A stretch of DNA of 14,651 bases from JBEKVE01 sp049514335 (GTDB lineage: Bacteria; Actinomycetota; Acidimicrobiia; Acidimicrobiales; UBA8190). The stretch's first letter is position 1; the number at the start of each line of letters is the position of its first letter. Positions 1 to 6,830 of the stretch are shown piece by piece. The position numbers and the translations under genes were made by a program. The notes beneath the pieces were generated by a model that saw nothing but the letters and a program-made list of their open reading frames with translations, ran no database searches and was not told where the DNA came from. Location of the stretch: contig JBEKVE010000077.1 in the NCBI GenBank assembly GCA_049514335.1, positions 1 to 14,651 of the forward strand. The letters run 5' to 3'.

Positions 1-170
1 CCGGGTGCGTAGCCCTTCGGTGCCCGAAGCGCGCCGGACTGCGGCCTCCGCCGTGCCGAAAAAGCGGCGGACACCATGTAAGCAATACGGCACTCCGGCC
101 TATGGAACACCCAACGTCTCGGACGAATCGGCACAAGAACCATCTGGGCACCTGGGTGCGGGAGCTTCGT
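1..170. other. Gene-free leading segment
   Basis: I see no convincing gene here. A plus-strand frame is open from position 5 into the HTH gene, but its translation before residue 72 is low-complexity and does not resemble the HTH family, and the promoter at 182-210 lies inside it. Two short inverted repeats occur: CTTCGG/CCGAAG (15-20 and 24-29) and TCCGCCG/CGGCGGA (47-53 and 65-71). They could belong to the terminator of a gene left of the window, but neither has a T tract. Confidence 0.5.
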
Positions 171-213
171 GTCAGTTTAGATTGACACGTCAGTGGTGTC
201 AGTCTAAACTGAC
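171..213. promoter_or_regulatory. Inverted-repeat operator of the HTH/Clp_N operon
   Basis: Two 18-bp arms, GTCAGTTTAGATTGACAC (171-188) and GTGTCAGTCTAAACTGAC (196-213), are reverse complements at 17 of 18 positions with a 7-bp spacer. Each arm is also a smaller dyad: TGTCA-N8-TGACA at 170-187 and TGTCA-N8-TGACG at 197-214. The layout therefore looks like two adjacent dimer sites. The left arm covers the -35 hexamer and the right arm covers the -10, which fits a repressor blocking RNA polymerase. The small HTH protein encoded immediately downstream is the obvious candidate ligand (inference). Confidence 0.85.
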
Positions 214-218
214 GCACG
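182..218 (+). promoter_or_regulatory. Consensus promoter with leaderless start
   Basis: TTGACA (182-187) is followed by a 17-bp spacer and TAAACT (205-210), close to the sigma70/SigA consensus. The predicted transcription start at about 217-218 coincides with the GTG codon at 218, and there is no Shine-Dalgarno sequence. A leaderless mRNA is therefore likely, as is common in actinobacteria. The promoter is embedded in the inverted repeat. Confidence 0.75.
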
Positions 219-430
219 TGGACATCGAAGAACTCAGCGTGAACCTCTCGTCGGATGACCCGGCAATTGGGCTTCGCGCCTCGTTGGCGCTCCATCGCCT
301 GGCTGAGAGGGTCGAAGCGAACCACGTCGCGTCGGCCCGGGAAAAGGGCTGGTCGTGGCAGCAGATCGGAGACGCTCTGGGCGTCACCCGCCAATCCGTG
401 CACACCAAATACAGCCAGGAGTCCTCATGA
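218..430 (+). CDS. Small helix-turn-helix DNA-binding protein
   Basis: This 70-aa protein is essentially a single HTH. An amphipathic helix (about residues 18-43, rich in Ala, Leu and Arg) is followed by WSWQQIGDALGVTRQSVHTKY (about 45-65), where IGDALGVTRQSV has the spacing of a recognition-helix HTH. There is no ligand or oligomerization domain beyond the leading helix. The GTG at 218 was chosen because a consensus promoter ends exactly there and because residues encoded upstream do not look like protein. The stop overlaps the next start by four bases (ATGA, 427-430), so the two genes are translationally coupled. I recall comparable HTH plus Clp_N pairs in other actinobacteria, without an assigned function. 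Autoregulation through the inverted repeat upstream is inferred. Confidence 0.8.
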   Translation: MDIEELSVNLSSDDPAIGLRASLALHRLAERVEANHVASAREKGWSWQQIGDALGVTRQSVHTKYSQESS

Positions 431-939
431 CCACCGAGTCCGCTGTGCCAGAGACACTTCACGCCTGGGCCATCTGCATGCGGGCCGGTGAGGAGGCTCG
501 TCGCCGAGGCGATCGCCGATACGGCACCGATCACATCTTGCTCGCCTTGTTCGAGGATCCCTCGATCGAAGTCGCCTTGGGCGTGAGCCTGCAGCAAGCT
601 CGCCAGGCCCTCGAGTCGCTCGATCATGAAGCCCTGGGCTCCCTGGGTCTGGGGTCCGGCGCCGACGCTCCCGAACTGCCGATGCGCGCCGTGCCCAAGA
701 AGCCGAGGATCAGAGATGTCGCGCAAAGAGATCGCCTCCGCATCACGCCGGCGGCAAAGAAGGTGCTCGAGGAAGCGTCGAAGCCCAACCGTCGAAGACT
801 CAAGATCACGGCCCAGCAGGTGCTGGCCCAGATCCTCACTCTCCAGCCACCAGATCCCGCCGCGGTGCTGCTGGGCGCTCTCGGCGTGAACCCGTCAGAG
901 GTTCGGCGCCGATTGGATGCGGTCACGCCCGACAGCTGA
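427..939 (+). CDS. Free-standing Clp N-domain protein
   Basis: This 170-aa protein contains two Clp_N-type repeats and no AAA+ Walker motifs, so it is not a ClpA/ClpC unfoldase. Repeat 1 includes RRYGTDHILLALFED (about 30-44), matching the family's 'G.EHLLLALL' signature. Repeat 2 spans about 104-165, from ITPAAKKVLEEA to ALGVNPSEVRRRLDA. Between them lies a basic linker (about 87-103). In Clp ATPases this domain binds substrates and adaptors. A stand-alone copy could act as an adaptor, a decoy, or a sensor partner of the HTH protein whose gene it overlaps by 4 bp. The fold is clear and the function is unknown. Confidence 0.85.
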   Translation: MTTESAVPETLHAWAICMRAGEEARRRGDRRYGTDHILLALFEDPSIEVALGVSLQQARQALESLDHEALGSLGLGSGADAPELPMRAVPKKPRIRDVAQRDRLRITPAAKKVLEEASKPNRRRLKITAQQVLAQILTLQPPDPAAVLLGALGVNPSEVRRRLDAVTPDS

Positions 940-1314
940 GTCCCCAGCGCTATCCACGACGGCGAGCGAGGGTGCCCGGATCGGGCCGTTCCCCGACAGG
1001 CGACAGTGGCGCGCACCGGGCTCCGCAGACCGAGGCAGTGCGTACGGTGTGAGGGTGGACCGCTCGATGGCCGAGTCGTCGTGCCGTCCGTCGATGATGG
1101 CCCCAATGGGCCAGAGGGCGGGGGTGTCTCGATATGGTCGGCGATGGCACTTGCAGATCGCAACCGGTTGTGCCGATCCGGAGATGGAGGAATGCGATGA
1201 CAGCGCAGGACGTCACGGCGGAGATCCACGGCTTCAGCGAGCCGGACGCGACACCGACGTCGTCGCTCCCGCCATTACGCGACTTCCCCTCACTGCCAGG
1301 GTACATGAGGGTGG
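940..1314. other. Long gap between the Clp_N gene and the RAE
   Basis: I see no supported gene here. A short plus-strand frame (ATG at 1197, stop at 1346, 49 codons) has a plausible upstream GGAGG-like sequence. It shows no recognizable motif and reads through the RAE-like palindrome, so I treat it as chance. Confidence 0.45.
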
Positions 1315-1333
1315 GGGTCTTGCTGCAAGGACC
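1315..1333. promoter_or_regulatory. Rifamycin-associated element (RAE)-like palindrome
   Basis: GGGTCTTGCTGCAAGGACC is a 19-bp interrupted palindrome (GG-N2-CTTGC-T-GCAAG-N2-CC). From memory, the published RAE upstream of actinobacterial rifamycin-inactivation genes is a 19-bp inverted repeat built on CTTGC-N-GCAAG with G-rich and C-rich flanks, and this copy keeps that core and spacing. It lies 97 bp before the start codon of a rifampin phosphotransferase, the gene class the RAE is known to accompany. The element and the gene identity support each other. Confidence 0.82.
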
Positions 1334-1430
1334 TCTGATGTGCTGAGACTGCACGCCTGGAGCCGCGTACCGGCGGGGGAGTGGTCCACCGTCGGAGTAC
1401 GCCCGACGGGCTGAAGGGGACGTCAGACGG

Positions 1431-4040
1431 ATGGACAGGTACGTGCTCGGCTTCGAGGAGATCGACCGGACGCAGGGTGCGGTCGCGGGCGGCAAGGGGG
1501 CGCACCTGGGGGAGCTCTCCCGCATCGTCGGTATCCGAGTGCCGGCCGGCTTCTGCGTGACGACCGACGCGTTCCGGCGCATGATGGCGGGCGTACCGTC
1601 GATCGACGAACGGCTCGACCGGCTGTCGCTCCTCGACCCGAACGACCGGGAGGCGATCCGCACCTCGAGCGCCGAGATCCGCCGGAGCATCGAAGCGGTC
1701 GCCATCCCAGACGACGTGGCGATGGCGATCACCGGTGCACTTGCCCGGCTCGGAGAGCACGCCGCCTACGCCGTCCGCTCCAGCGCCACGGCGGAGGACT
1801 TGCCCACAGCCTCCTTCGCCGGCCAGCTGGACACGTACCTGAACGTCGTGGGGCCGGCGGCGATCCTGGAGCACGTCACTCGGTGCTGGGCTTCGCTCTT
1901 CACCGAGCGTGCCGTGACCTACCGGAGGCGAAACGGATTCGGCCATCGGCTTGTCCACATGGCGGTGGTCGTGCAGCAGATGGTCCTCCCGGAGGCCGCC
2001 GGCGTCGTGTTCACAGCCGACCCCGTCACGGGCAACCGCAGGGTTGCCTCGGTGGAGGCCACGTTCGGCCTGGGCGAGGCCCTGGTCTCCGGATCGGTGA
2101 ACGCGGATCGCTACAAGGTGCGCGACGGCGAGGTCGTCGCACGCGCCGTGGCCACCAAGCAGCTCGCCATCCACGCCCCACCGGCCGGCGGGACCCAAGA
2201 GCAGGCGATCGACCCGGCGCGCCAGGAACAGCCGGCACTGACCGACGTGCAGGTCCTGCAACTCGTGCAGCTCGGACGGCGGATCGAGGCGCATTTCGGT
2301 TGCCCACAGGACATCGAATGGTGTCTGGGCGACGATGGCTTCCAGGTCGTCCAGAGCCGGCCGATCACCACGCTGTTCCCCATCCCCACGGCCGGTGACG
2401 GGGAGAACCACGTCTACGTCTCCGTCGGTCATCAGCAGATGATGACCGACGCCATGAAGCCCCTCGGACTCTCGCTGTTCCAGCTGACGGCCTTCCGGCC
2501 GATGCACGAGGCGGGGGGGAGGTTGTTCGTCGATGTCACGAAAGACCTGGCCTCGCCATCGAGTCGCGCCGGCCTCGTGGAGGTCTTTCAACGGTCCGAT
2601 CCGCTGACCGGGGACGCGCTCCAGGCCGTCCTCGAGCGCGACGACTTCGTCCCACCGCTCCCAGACGAGGGCGCCGGGGCCGGCCCACCCGGCGCCGTGC
2701 CGCCGGCCGGCGAGCAGGCCCCCATCGAGATCGATCCGGGCATCGTCGCCGACCTGATCGGGCGGGGCCGCGCGTCCATTGCCGCGGTGAAACGCGACAT
2801 CCGGACGCAGTCCGGAACGGCCCTCCTCGACTTCATCGTGGCCGACATCCAGGAGCTGAAGCGGATCCTGTTCGATCGGCAGAGCCATCAGGTGTTCATG
2901 GGGGCGATCGAGGCCACGCAGTGGCTCAACGGTCAGCTGCATTCCTGGCTGGGCGAGAAGAACGTGGCTGACACGCTCACGCAGTCGGTCCCGCACAACG
3001 TCACATCGGAGATGGGGCTCGAGCTCCTGGACGTCGCGGACGTGATCCGACCCTACCCGGCGGTGGTGGCCTTTCTCCGACAGGTCGAGGACGACAACTT
3101 TCTCGACGAGCTGGCCGATGTGGCGGGGGGGCGCGAGGCGAGCGACACCATCCGGGCTTTTCTCGAGAAGTACGGCATGCGCTGCGTCGGCGAGATCGAT
3201 ATCACGAGGCCGCGTTGGAGCGAACGGCCCACCACGCTCGTGCCGCTGATCCTCAGCAACAGTGAGAACCTCGAGCCGGGCGCCGGCGAGCGACGCTTCG
3301 AGCAAGGTCGGCAAGAGGCGTGGACGAAGGAACAGGATGTGCTGGAGCGATTGCTGGCTCTGCCCGACGGGGAGCACAAGGCCCGAGACACCAAGCGGAT
3401 GATCGACCGGGTGCGGAACTTCATCGGCTACCGGGAGTATCCGAAATATTTAATGATCAGCCGCTACTTCGTGTACAAGCAGGCCTTGCTGGATGAGGCC
3501 GAGCGCCTCGTGCGGGCCCACGTCCTTCGTGAGAGAGAAGACATCTTCTACCTGACGTTCCAGGAGCTCCACGACGTCGTGCGCACCAGCCACGTGGACG
3601 ACCAGCTGATCCGCCGGCGCCGGGGCGAGTTCCAGTCGTTTGAAGCAATGACCCCGCCTCGGGTGCTGACGTCGGACGGCGAGGTCTTCGCCGGCGCATA
3701 CCGACGCGGTGACGTGCCGGCGGGCGCACTCGTCGGTTTACCGGTCTCCACCGGGGTCGTCGAAGGACGCGCCCGTGTCATCCATGACATGGCAGAGGCG
3801 GACCTCGAAGCGGGCGACATCCTGGTCACGACGTACACCGACCCGAGCTGGTCGCCTCTGTTCGTGGCGGTCACGGGCCTGGTGACCGAGGTAGGAGGAC
3901 TCATGACCCATGGCGCGGTGATCGCACGGGAGTACGGCTTGCCGGCTGTCGTCGGCGCTGAGCACGCCACCCGGATGATCAGAGACGGGCAGCGGATCCG
4001 CGTCCACGGAACAGAGGGGTACGTCGAGATCCTGTCCTAG
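1431..4040 (+). CDS. rph: Rifampin phosphotransferase
   Basis: This enzyme inactivates rifamycins by transferring the beta-phosphate of ATP to the C21 hydroxyl of the ansa chain, releasing AMP and phosphate. At 869 aa it matches the usual ~865-870 aa length. The N-terminal ATP-grasp domain (about 1-315) shows GGKGAHLGEL (Lys22), AVRSSATAEDLP (Arg116), QDIEW (Glu296) and QSRP (Arg310). The rifamycin-binding domain spans about 330-760. The C-terminal swivelling domain carries GGLMTHGAVIARE with the phosphorylated His827, equivalent to His825 of the Listeria enzyme. The protein ends just after this domain, so it lacks the pyruvate/PEP barrel of PEP synthase or PPDK, which separates it from those paralogues. 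The ATG at 1431 follows AAGGGGA at 1414-1420. Expression is probably rifamycin-inducible through the RAE-like site. Confidence 0.92.
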   Translation: MDRYVLGFEEIDRTQGAVAGGKGAHLGELSRIVGIRVPAGFCVTTDAFRRMMAGVPSIDERLDRLSLLDPNDREAIRTSSAEIRRSIEAVAIPDDVAMAITGALARLGEHAAYAVRSSATAEDLPTASFAGQLDTYLNVVGPAAILEHVTRCWASLFTERAVTYRRRNGFGHRLVHMAVVVQQMVLPEAAGVVFTADPVTGNRRVASVEATFGLGEALVSGSVNADRYKVRDGEVVARAVATKQLAIHAPPAGGTQEQAIDPARQEQPALTDVQVLQLVQLGRRIEAHFGCPQDIEWCLGDDGFQVVQSRPITTLFPIPTAGDGENHVYVSVGHQQMMTDAMKPLGLSLFQLTAFRPMHEAGGRLFVDVTKDLASPSSRAGLVEVFQRSDPLTGDALQAVLERDDFVPPLPDEGAGAGPPGAVPPAGEQAPIEIDPGIVADLIGRGRASIAAVKRDIRTQSGTALLDFIVADIQELKRILFDRQSHQVFMGAIEATQWLNGQLHSWLGEKNVADTLTQSVPHNVTSEMGLELLDVADVIRPYPAVVAFLRQVEDDNFLDELADVAGGREASDTIRAFLEKYGMRCVGEIDITRPRWSERPTTLVPLILSNSENLEPGAGERRFEQGRQEAWTKEQDVLERLLALPDGEHKARDTKRMIDRVRNFIGYREYPKYLMISRYFVYKQALLDEAERLVRAHVLREREDIFYLTFQELHDVVRTSHVDDQLIRRRRGEFQSFEAMTPPRVLTSDGEVFAGAYRRGDVPAGALVGLPVSTGVVEGRARVIHDMAEADLEAGDILVTTYTDPSWSPLFVAVTGLVTEVGGLMTHGAVIAREYGLPAVVGAEHATRMIRDGQRIRVHGTEGYVEILS

Positions 4041-4125
4041 GCGGCGGAGGGCCCTGACACCGAGCCGGCGTGTGAATGCCGAGTCGTTCGGGTACCCAGC
4101 CGGGATGAAGGTCCGCACCCAGGTG

Positions 4126-4134
4126 AGAGGAGAG
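4126..4134 (+). promoter_or_regulatory. Ribosome binding site of the DUF6582-like gene
   Basis: AGAGGAGAG lies 5 nt before the GTG at 4140. It favours that start over the in-frame ATG at 4164, which has only a weak AAGGG-type sequence upstream. Confidence 0.6.
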
Positions 4135-4139
4135 GGCCC

Positions 4140-4415
4140 GTGACGGGATCCAAGCAGAAGGGCATGAGCACGGCTGAGAAGGATCGCCTGGCGGACAGCC
4201 AGTTCGCGTTCCCTGACGAGCGCAAGGAGCCGTTGAGCGACGCCAGCCACGTTCGAAATGCGATCGCCCGTTTCGACCAGGTCGAAGGGGTGAGCGACGC
4301 GGAGCGGGACCGGGCGTGGAAGCGGATCGTCGCCGCGGCGAAGAAGTTCGACGTCGAGGTGTCTGCCGAGGATTGGCGCGACCTCTGCAAGGGTAGCGAG
4401 ACCTCGAAGCGCTGA
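4140..4415 (+). CDS. Small DUF6582-like conserved protein
   Basis: This 91-aa hydrophilic protein has no signal peptide or membrane segment. Its centre, about residues 35-72, reads as DASHVRNAIARFDQVEGVSD followed by AERDRAWKRIVAAAKKF. I recognise this as the conserved block of DUF6582-type small proteins of unknown function. The pattern suggests two helices rich in Ala, Arg, Asp and Glu. It lies 99 bp downstream of rph on the same strand, close enough for read-through transcription, but nothing shows a role in resistance. Its 3' end faces the GNAT gene in a convergent arrangement with a 35-bp gap and no clear terminator. Confidence 0.75.
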   Translation: MTGSKQKGMSTAEKDRLADSQFAFPDERKEPLSDASHVRNAIARFDQVEGVSDAERDRAWKRIVAAAKKFDVEVSAEDWRDLCKGSETSKR

Positions 4416-4450
4416 TCAAGAGCCCCACGTCCCGTTCGAGGTCCGCCGTT

Positions 4451-4924
4451 TCAAAGGTCGATCCGCATGCACGTGCTGTGGGGATTGGCGGTGTAGTCCC
4501 CGAAGGGCTCGCAGGCTTGGAAGCCGATGCGTTCGTAGAGGCGCCGGGCGGGGGCGAATGCGTCCATCGTCCCGGTCTCGAGGCTGACCCGCCGGTAGCC
4601 CTCTTGTTCGGCGGTGGCCAGCAGGTGGCGGACCAGGGCTTCCCCCACGCCTCGTCCTCGAGCCGCCTCACTGGTGTGCATCGACTTCACTTCGGCGTGA
4701 GAGGCGTCGAGCCTCCTCAGGGCGGCGACGGCGAGCAGACGGCCGTTGCTGCGGGCGCTGTAGAACGTCACGGCGACGTCTTTGAGACCGGGGATCTCCA
4801 GGGCGTGGACGTGACCGGGTGGGGTGACCTTCCGGGCGAATGCAAGGTGTCGCTGCAACAGCTCTCGCACGTCTGCTGCTTCGGGGTCGTCGACGGCGAT
4901 CACGAGTCCCGTGTCCGGTGTCAC
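4451..4924 (-). CDS. GNAT-family N-acetyltransferase
   Basis: This 157-aa single-domain protein has the acetyl-CoA-binding motif A, with SMHTSEAARGRGVGEALVRH containing RGRGVG at residues 89-94. A C-terminal ARRLYERIGFQACEPFGDY segment follows (motif B region and terminal strand). The layout, including the FGDY...NP ending, resembles the YsnE-like branch of small GNATs. The substrate cannot be read from the sequence. The GTG start is 34 bp downstream of the MarR-VOC stop on the same strand, so it is probably in that transcription unit, although no clear Shine-Dalgarno sequence is visible. A regulator fused to a bleomycin-resistance-like fold next to an acetyltransferase hints at small-molecule detoxification (inference). 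Confidence 0.88.
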   Translation of the reverse strand: MTPDTGLVIAVDDPEAADVRELLQRHLAFARKVTPPGHVHALEIPGLKDVAVTFYSARSNGRLLAVAALRRLDASHAEVKSMHTSEAARGRGVGEALVRHLLATAEQEGYRRVSLETGTMDAFAPARRLYERIGFQACEPFGDYTANPHSTCMRIDL

Positions 4925-4958
4925 GTCACTGCCGTCGCAGGGTCAGCCGGCTTCAGGG

Positions 4959-5801
4959 TCAGTCGCCGGCGGGCGAGCCGAAGCGGATGAGGTTGCCGTC
5001 GGGGTCGACGTGTGAGCCTTCGCGCATCCCGTAGTCCGTGAGCCCCACAGCGTGGGTGTGCCCCTCGATACCCGGGCGCGACCACTCCTCGTACAGGGCA
5101 TCGGCGTCGCGCACGGACAGGTACGTCGAGGAACCGTGGTGCGTCGGATCGTGGCCGGCGTGCGTGGCCAGGTGCAAGGCGGCGTCGTCGCGTTCCGCGA
5201 ATCCGTAGTCGGCGCCCTCTTCGTAGGCGAAGGTCTTGAAACCGAGTGTGGCGTAGTGGGCCATGGCAGCCTCCAGGTTCGCCACCGGGAGGATCGGGCT
5301 GAACCGTCCGAGCTGAGGGCCCTGGCCCGTCGTGCGGCGTCGCCCTGCGCCCGTTTCGAGGCCCGCCACCTTGATGTCCCCCATGACCTGCAGCACCCGG
5401 CGGGTGGCTTCGACGTCCTCGGCCGACACGCGCTCGCGCACCTGGCGGTCGACGGCGTCGACGGCGTCGATCACGGCCGCCACCACCCGCCGGCCCTGCT
5501 CGGTCAGCTCGAGGGCGTTGCGGCGGCGGTCGTCGGGATCGGGGCTGCGCGCCAGGAAGCCCCTGGTCACCAGGGCGTCGATCACCTTGCTGACGGCCTG
5601 TTTGGTCACGCCCAGCCCGGAGGGCAGGTCCTGGCGGGGCCCCCCGGAGGTGTCGATCCCGACCAGGATGAAGGCGCCGTTGCGGGGCAGGTCGTCGACC
5701 CCCATGGCCTGCAGGTGCGCCCGGATGGCCTGGGAGTACGCGCCGCGGGCGGCCCGCATCAGGGTCGGCGTGGCGTATGCGTCGGGTTCGTTCTCGCTCA
5801 C
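4959..5801 (-). CDS. MarR regulator fused to a VOC (glyoxalase/bleomycin-resistance) domain
   Basis: This single 280-aa reading frame has two domains. Residues about 10-150 are a MarR-type winged helix: GLGVTKQAVSKVIDALVTRG (62-81) is the HTH, RSPDPDDRRRN (85-95) is the wing, and LTEQGRRVV follows. After a basic linker (about 150-165), residues about 167-278 form a VOC domain, from SPILPVANLEAAMAHYATLG to HVDPDGNLIRFGSP. It has the internal beta-alpha-beta repeat pattern of bleomycin-resistance and glyoxalase proteins. MarR proteins usually bind ligands in their own dimer cleft, so a fused VOC domain may add ligand capture or sequestration. The GTG start at 5801 coincides with the start site predicted from the promoter at 5808-5836, so the transcript is probably leaderless. 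GNAT lies downstream. Confidence 0.88.
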   Translation of the reverse strand: MSENEPDAYATPTLMRAARGAYSQAIRAHLQAMGVDDLPRNGAFILVGIDTSGGPRQDLPSGLGVTKQAVSKVIDALVTRGFLARSPDPDDRRRNALELTEQGRRVVAAVIDAVDAVDRQVRERVSAEDVEATRRVLQVMGDIKVAGLETGAGRRRTTGQGPQLGRFSPILPVANLEAAMAHYATLGFKTFAYEEGADYGFAERDDAALHLATHAGHDPTHHGSSTYLSVRDADALYEEWSRPGIEGHTHAVGLTDYGMREGSHVDPDGNLIRFGSPAGD

Positions 5802-5836
5802 GCCCCGACGGTATAGACAACTCTGTTGATAGTCAA
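5802..5836 (-). promoter_or_regulatory. Promoter of the MarR-VOC gene, leaderless
   Basis: Read on the minus strand, TTGACT (plus positions 5831-5836) is followed by 17 bp and TACCGT (5808-5813). This gives a -35/-10 pair with a predicted start 7 nt on, at about 5801, the GTG start codon. No Shine-Dalgarno sequence is present. Confidence 0.65.
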
Positions 5837-5846
5837 TGTAGTTGTC
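5816..5846. promoter_or_regulatory. Probable MarR operator
   Basis: GACAAC (5816-5821) and GTTGTC (5841-5846) are inverted 19 bp apart, and a tighter dyad CAAC-TCT-GTTG occupies 5818-5828. Both overlap the spacer and -35 of the promoter. The segment is AT-rich compared with its surroundings. Autorepression by the MarR-VOC protein is the natural reading (inference). Confidence 0.6.
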
Positions 5847-5900
5847 GATATGTTCCGGGCGGAGCCGTCGTCCCCGGGCCGCCGGCCGACCTGTGGCGTC

Positions 5901-6821
5901 TCAGGCCCGCGACGGTGCGATGACCGTCTCACCGTACTGGTGGAGCCCCTCGAGGGCCCGGGCGAGCGAGTCCCCGGGCATGCCGGTGTGCGCCCACGTG
6001 ACGCCCAGGGCGCCCAGCTCGTCGAGGCCGGCGCGGTGCTCGTCGGGGTCGAATCCGTCGCTTCCCGCCGCGCCACCCCGCGGTGTGCCGAACGAGACGT
6101 CGATGCTCGACCGGTCCCGACCGGCCTCGTCGACGAAGCGCCACAGCTCGTCGAGCATCCGGGTCAGGTCGGCCACCGTCTCGAGCGGCGGCGTCTTCGT
6201 CGTCACCGATATGCCGCGGGGAGCCGGGAACGGTGTCCACCCGTCGCCGTAGGAGGCCACGCGACGGCGGGACTGCCGGCTGTTGCCCCCGATCCACAGC
6301 GGCGGCAGAGGATGGGGCTTCGGATTGGCATCCAACCCGCTGGCCGCGATGCCCTGCCCCTCGTAGGTGAAGTCGGCCTCCGACCACACGCCGCGCATGA
6401 CGTCGACGGCCTGGTCGAACAAGGCGTTGCGTTGCTCGAAGTCGACGCCGAGCGCCTTGTACTCACCCCGCAGGTACCCGGTGGCGACCGCCAGCGTGAA
6501 CCGGCCGCCCGAAAGCATGTCGAGCGTCGCCACCATCTTGGCCACGATGAGCGGGTGGCGGTAGGGGAGCACCACGATGTTGGGGATCAATCGCACCCGG
6601 GTCGTCACCGCCGCGCAGAACGACAGGGCCACGAAGGGGTCGAGGGCGTCGTGCCCGCCGGTGTGCAACCACTTGGCAGTCGGAGCCGGGTGGTCGGTGA
6701 AGCCGATCCCGTCGAACCCGCACTCCTCGGCGGTGCGGCAGAAGCGCTCCAGGGCGTCACGGGTGAGCAGGTCGGGGTGGTACGGATGCGCAACCAGCGG
6801 ATACGTCACGGAGAATCGCAC
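5901..6821 (-). CDS. LLM-class F420-dependent oxidoreductase
   Basis: This 306-aa protein has the luciferase-like monooxygenase TIM-barrel fold. Recognizable segments are AEECGFDGIGFTDHP near the N terminus, RVRLIPNIVVLPYRHP, LDMLSGGRFTLAVATGYLRG and PPLWIGGNSRQSRRRVASYG with WTPF following. These match the F420-dependent branch (TIGR03619-like), which transfers hydride between coenzyme F420 and small organic substrates. The substrate is not evident. The GTG start lies 9 bp after the stop of the PadR gene, so the two are co-transcribed and the regulator probably controls this enzyme. An FMN-using relative cannot be ruled out from sequence alone. Confidence 0.88.
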   Translation of the reverse strand: MRFSVTYPLVAHPYHPDLLTRDALERFCRTAEECGFDGIGFTDHPAPTAKWLHTGGHDALDPFVALSFCAAVTTRVRLIPNIVVLPYRHPLIVAKMVATLDMLSGGRFTLAVATGYLRGEYKALGVDFEQRNALFDQAVDVMRGVWSEADFTYEGQGIAASGLDANPKPHPLPPLWIGGNSRQSRRRVASYGDGWTPFPAPRGISVTTKTPPLETVADLTRMLDELWRFVDEAGRDRSSIDVSFGTPRGGAAGSDGFDPDEHRAGLDELGALGVTWAHTGMPGDSLARALEGLHQYGETVIAPSRA

Positions 6822-6830
6822 GCCGAGAAC

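Noticed and set aside
1197..1346. 49-codon frame with a nearby GGAGG sequence
   Set aside because: It has no recognizable motif and overlaps the RAE-like palindrome, so it is more likely leader DNA of rph.
1290..3377. 695-aa minus-strand open frame opposite rph
   Set aside because: It is a typical high-GC shadow: Arg/Gly/Asp-rich with no domain pattern, and it lies antisense to a clearly functional gene.
1431..4040. Phosphoenolpyruvate synthase or pyruvate phosphate dikinase
   Set aside because: The protein ends right after the His domain and lacks the pyruvate/PEP-binding barrel, and its length and RAE-like upstream element fit rifampin phosphotransferase.
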